From Vibrio panuliri (lineage in GTDB: Bacteria; Pseudomonadota; Gammaproteobacteria; Enterobacterales; Vibrionaceae), in NCBI RefSeq assembly GCF_009938205.1, contig NZ_AP019654.1:248001-312000 (forward strand): DNA of 64,000 nucleotides, given 5' to 3'. The first letter of the stretch is position 1, and the number at the start of each line of letters is the position of its first letter. Below the pieces are notes generated by a model, which saw only the letters and a list, made by a program, of their open reading frames with translations, had not been told where the DNA came from and did not search any database. The position numbers were made by a program, and so were the translations under genes. Of the stretch, positions 61,309-64,000 are shown in pieces.

Positions 61309-62736
61309 ATGAACAGTGCAGTAGAAGCTCAACTCGCGGAGTTAGGGATCGAAGGATACCTAAAACAACACCAATACAAGTCATTACTTAGATTTCTGAC
61401 ATGTGGCTCAGTCGATGATGGCAAGAGTACGTTGATCGGCCGTTTGCTCCATGACTCAAAACAGATTTATGAAGATCAATTGGCCGCGGTGCATTCAGAT
61501 AGCCAACGTGTTGGTACGACCGGAGAGCGCCCAGATTTAGCGTTGCTAGTGGATGGCCTGCAGGCTGAACGAGAGCAGGGGATCACCATTGATGTGGCGT
61601 ATCGTTACTTCTCAACGCAGAAGCGTAAATTTATTATTGCCGATACACCAGGGCATGAGCAGTACACGCGCAATATGGCGACAGGGGCATCAACTTGTGA
61701 TCTCGCAGTGATCTTAATTGATGCGCGCAAAGGCGTGTTGGATCAAACTCGTCGCCATTCATTTATCTCTAACTTGCTTGGTCTTAAGCATTTTGTGGTT
61801 GCGGTAAATAAGATGGATCTGGTGGACTATTCACAAGATCGTTTTGAACAAATCCGCGATGAGTACCTAGAGTTCTCAAAAAATCTTCATGGTGAAATTG
61901 ATATCCAAATTATTCCCTTGTCCGCTCTTGAAGGCGATAACGTGGTTGAATCAAGTTCGAAAATGAGTTGGTTTGAAGGCAAACCGTTATTGGACATTCT
62001 TGAAAGCATCGATGTGGATCAAGAGAAAGAGGTCGGTGAGTTCCGTTTTCCTATTCAATACGTGAGTCGTCCTAATCTCGATTTTCGTGGTTTTGCTGGC
62101 ACCATCGCCTCTGGCAGCGTGAATGTGGGTGATGAAGTATTGGTACTGCCTTCAGGTAAGGTTTCGAGAGTTGCACGTATCGTAACTTTTGATGGCGACC
62201 TAAACACGGCTCATTCGGGGCAAGCTGTCACACTGACCCTAGAAGATGAAATCGATATCAGTCGTGGTGATCTATTAGTACTTAAACAAGCAGACGTAGT
62301 TTCGAGTAACCATTTGCTGGCTGATGTGGTGTGGATGACGGAGCAGCCGCTGCAACCGGGTCGTGAATACGACATCAAGCTCGCCGGTAAAAAGACAGTA
62401 GGGCGCGTTGAGGCGATTCGTCATCAATACGACATCAACAATCTCTCTACCCATAGTGCAGCAGAGTTGCCATTGAACGGCATTGGTCTGTGTGAGTGGA
62501 GTCTAACCGAGTCGGTGGCTTTGGATAGCTATACCGAGTGCCAAGATACGGGGGGCTTTGTGGTGATTGACCGTCTGACTAATGTGACGGTTGGGGCTGG
62601 CCTAGTGCGTGAAAGCTTGAGCCAAATTGAGCAAAAAGCGGGTGACTTTTCTGCCTTTGAAGTGGAACTCAATGCGTTGGTTCGCAAGCATTTCCCACAT
62701 TGGGGAGCCAAGGATCTTTCACAATTGTTAAAGTAG
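61309..62736 (+). CDS. cysN: Sulfate adenylyltransferase subunit 1 (GTPase)
   Basis: 475 residues. The EF-Tu-like GTPase that drives the CysD reaction. G1 is GSVDDGKST at 33-41, G3 is DTPGHEQY, G4 is NKMDLVD. Not fused to a CysC (APS kinase) domain, which must be separate. ATG 61309 is used; a TTG at 61294 is in frame but weaker. Follows cysD by 18 bases. Confidence 0.98.
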   Translation: MNSAVEAQLAELGIEGYLKQHQYKSLLRFLTCGSVDDGKSTLIGRLLHDSKQIYEDQLAAVHSDSQRVGTTGERPDLALLVDGLQAEREQGITIDVAYRYFSTQKRKFIIADTPGHEQYTRNMATGASTCDLAVILIDARKGVLDQTRRHSFISNLLGLKHFVVAVNKMDLVDYSQDRFEQIRDEYLEFSKNLHGEIDIQIIPLSALEGDNVVESSSKMSWFEGKPLLDILESIDVDQEKEVGEFRFPIQYVSRPNLDFRGFAGTIASGSVNVGDEVLVLPSGKVSRVARIVTFDGDLNTAHSGQAVTLTLEDEIDISRGDLLVLKQADVVSSNHLLADVVWMTEQPLQPGREYDIKLAGKKTVGRVEAIRHQYDINNLSTHSAAELPLNGIGLCEWSLTESVALDSYTECQDTGGFVVIDRLTNVTVGAGLVRESLSQIEQKAGDFSAFEVELNALVRKHFPHWGAKDLSQLLK

Positions 62737-62802
62737 TTTGAATGCTACATGTTAGCGCTGCACTAAGAGTGGCGCTTGAGTTGGATAAAGTAAGGACGCG
62801 GT

Positions 62803-64000
62803 ATGTGGCAACAAGGATTTGTGTTGGCTATCTTGCTTGGCATTGTGACATGCCTTGTCGCCACCCGTATTAAGCCGAGTTATATTTTTGCGGGGGCTGC
62901 GTTGATCGCGTTTCTCGCTGGGATGATCGAACTTAATGAAGTCGCGACCAACTTTACCAACTCTTCATTATTGACTTTAGTGCTGCTTATTCTCGCCTCG
63001 TGCGCACTGGAGAAGACATTACTGATTAGTTGGGTTAGTCGCAGCCTATCAACGGGACGTTTAGGTTCAGTAGTGGCGAAAATGGGCGTATCAACAGCGT
63101 TTCTATCTTCATTTACCAATAATACCGCCGTGGTCGTCTCTTTGATTGGTGCGATAAAACGCAATCAACAACATGCTCCATCTAAGCTTTTGATTCCATT
63201 GTCTTATGCTGCGATTTTAGGTGGCACTCTAACCTTGATCGGCACCTCAACCAACTTGATCATTAATAGTTTTGTTGAAGATGCAGGCCTTCCCAGTTTA
63301 GGTTTTTTTACTCCGACAATGATCGGTCTATCTGTGCTATTTGGCGGCTTATTGATCTTGATACCACTGAGCTACCTGTTACCTAACTACGATGATCAAT
63401 CTCAAGATGAGTTGCCCTATTTTCTCGAAGCTCGCGTTGAGCCAGGATCGCCATTGGTTGGGCGAAGTGTAACGCAAAACAAACTAAGGGCATTGCGCAA
63501 ATTGTTTTTGGCAGAAGTGATCCGTGAAGGGAAAACCATGCCATCGGTTGATCCACACTTCGTTCTTAAAGCGAATGACCGTTTGCTTTTTTGTGGCGAT
63601 ATCGAAAGTGTTGCGACGCTGCAAGAAATTCAAGGCTTAACGCTATTTGGTCAACATCATCTTAATGGACAAAGCTTTGTTGAAGTGGTGGTGAGTTCTT
63701 CAGCAAGCTTTTGCAATAAAACCCTTAAAACTAGCCACTTTCGTGACCGATTTGATGCGGTAGTAGTGGCGATTCGCCGAGGTCATGAGCGCTTAGAAGG
63801 TGGGCTCGGTAATATCACATTGAATGCTGGTGATACCTTAGTACTTGTCCCCGGAAAACGGTTTGAAGCAGAGCGTCGTGCGCATCGAAAAGAGTTTGTC
63901 TTGGTTAATGACCTCGATTCCAGTGCGCGTCTCGACTTGCAAAAATCCACCACGGTATTACTCGGTTTTAGTGCTGTTATTGCATTGGCATTGCTGGAGT
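62803..64000 (+). CDS. SLC13/DASS-type transporter with TrkA_C domains (partial)
   Basis: At least 399 residues; the frame is open at the window end. Membrane segments occupy about 1-200 and resume near 385; between them two RCK C-terminal (TrkA_C) domains occupy about 205-380. The hairpin-like motifs SSFTNNTAVVV and LIGTSTNLIINSF are the SLC13 (Na+/anion symporter) signatures. Position right after cysN suggests sulfate uptake, as proposed for the same position in other Vibrio. Start ATG 62803 with AAGGA nearby. Confidence 0.88.
   Translation, partial: MWQQGFVLAILLGIVTCLVATRIKPSYIFAGAALIAFLAGMIELNEVATNFTNSSLLTLVLLILASCALEKTLLISWVSRSLSTGRLGSVVAKMGVSTAFLSSFTNNTAVVVSLIGAIKRNQQHAPSKLLIPLSYAAILGGTLTLIGTSTNLIINSFVEDAGLPSLGFFTPTMIGLSVLFGGLLILIPLSYLLPNYDDQSQDELPYFLEARVEPGSPLVGRSVTQNKLRALRKLFLAEVIREGKTMPSVDPHFVLKANDRLLFCGDIESVATLQEIQGLTLFGQHHLNGQSFVEVVVSSSASFCNKTLKTSHFRDRFDAVVVAIRRGHERLEGGLGNITLNAGDTLVLVPGKRFEAERRAHRKEFVLVNDLDSSARLDLQKSTTVLLGFSAVIALALLE

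Overview
The window is an ordinary stretch of a gammaproteobacterial main chromosome, most likely from the genus Vibrio. The reasons are the gene order (pilMNOPQ-aroKB-damX-dam-rpe-gph-trpS, then the astCAD block, crp-prkB-yheU-yheT-yheS-kefGB-slyD, purA-motX-rnr-rlmB, S10/spc/alpha, cpdB-cobA-cysDN), the presence of motX (a stator part of sodium-driven polar flagella), and the heavy use of the leucine codon CTA in highly expressed genes. From memory this is close to the order on Vibrio chromosome I; no species can be named from the sequence alone. No rRNA, tRNA, CRISPR array, prophage, transposase or integron was seen.

Layout. 1-3013: end of the type IV pilus assembly operon (partial pilN, pilO, pilP, pilQ). 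3178-9908: shikimate genes aroK-aroB, then damX, dam, rpe, gph and trpS, with strong stem-loops before dam and before trpS. 10067-15877: pabA, then arginine succinyltransferase genes astC-astA-astD and a DUF1338 dioxygenase. 16030-21576 (minus): crp, prkB, yheU, yheT, a TIGR02444-type protein and yheS. 21711-25048 (plus): kefG-kefB-yheV-slyD. 25140-30326: a carbohydrate locus (minus alsE-like and rpiB; plus PTS IIBC, GH32 hydrolase, RpiR regulator) that looks like an accessory insertion between slyD and iaaA-purA. 30415-38672: iaaA, purA, motX, a signal-peptide-bearing amidohydrolase, rnr, rlmB. 38755-39323: a decayed interspersed repeat followed by the S10 promoter and leader. 39324-52987: the S10, spc and alpha ribosomal operons, complete and in standard order, with rpmJ present (37 codons). 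53067-57098: DUF2780 protein, fklB, oapA, an EamA transporter, an ElaA-like acetyltransferase and a Crp/Fnr-type regulator. 57226-64000: cpdB, then the sulfate assimilation genes cobA, cysD, cysN and the start of an SLC13/TrkA_C transporter cut by the window end.

How things work together. Two themes stand out beyond housekeeping. First, the locus at 25140-30326 combines PTS uptake of a fructoside, GH32 cleavage and two phosphosugar isomerase/epimerase enzymes under an RpiR-type regulator; its divergent intergenic region holds five copies of a GTTNACRAWA-like motif that may be the operator. Second, the exported amidohydrolase (33796-35199) has a perfect 12-bp PurR core palindrome on its predicted -35 element and a CRP-like site about 70 bases upstream of its predicted start, so it is plausibly a purine-salvage enzyme acting in the periplasm, where the CpdB nucleotidase encoded in the same window also acts.

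I did not find an obviously new multi-gene system such as a defence island. The most useful leads are the sugar locus with its repeated operator motif, the PurR-linked exported amidohydrolase, and several regulatory layouts (promoter inside a terminator hairpin before the alpha operon, terminator close to trpS, sigma-28 promoter of motX).
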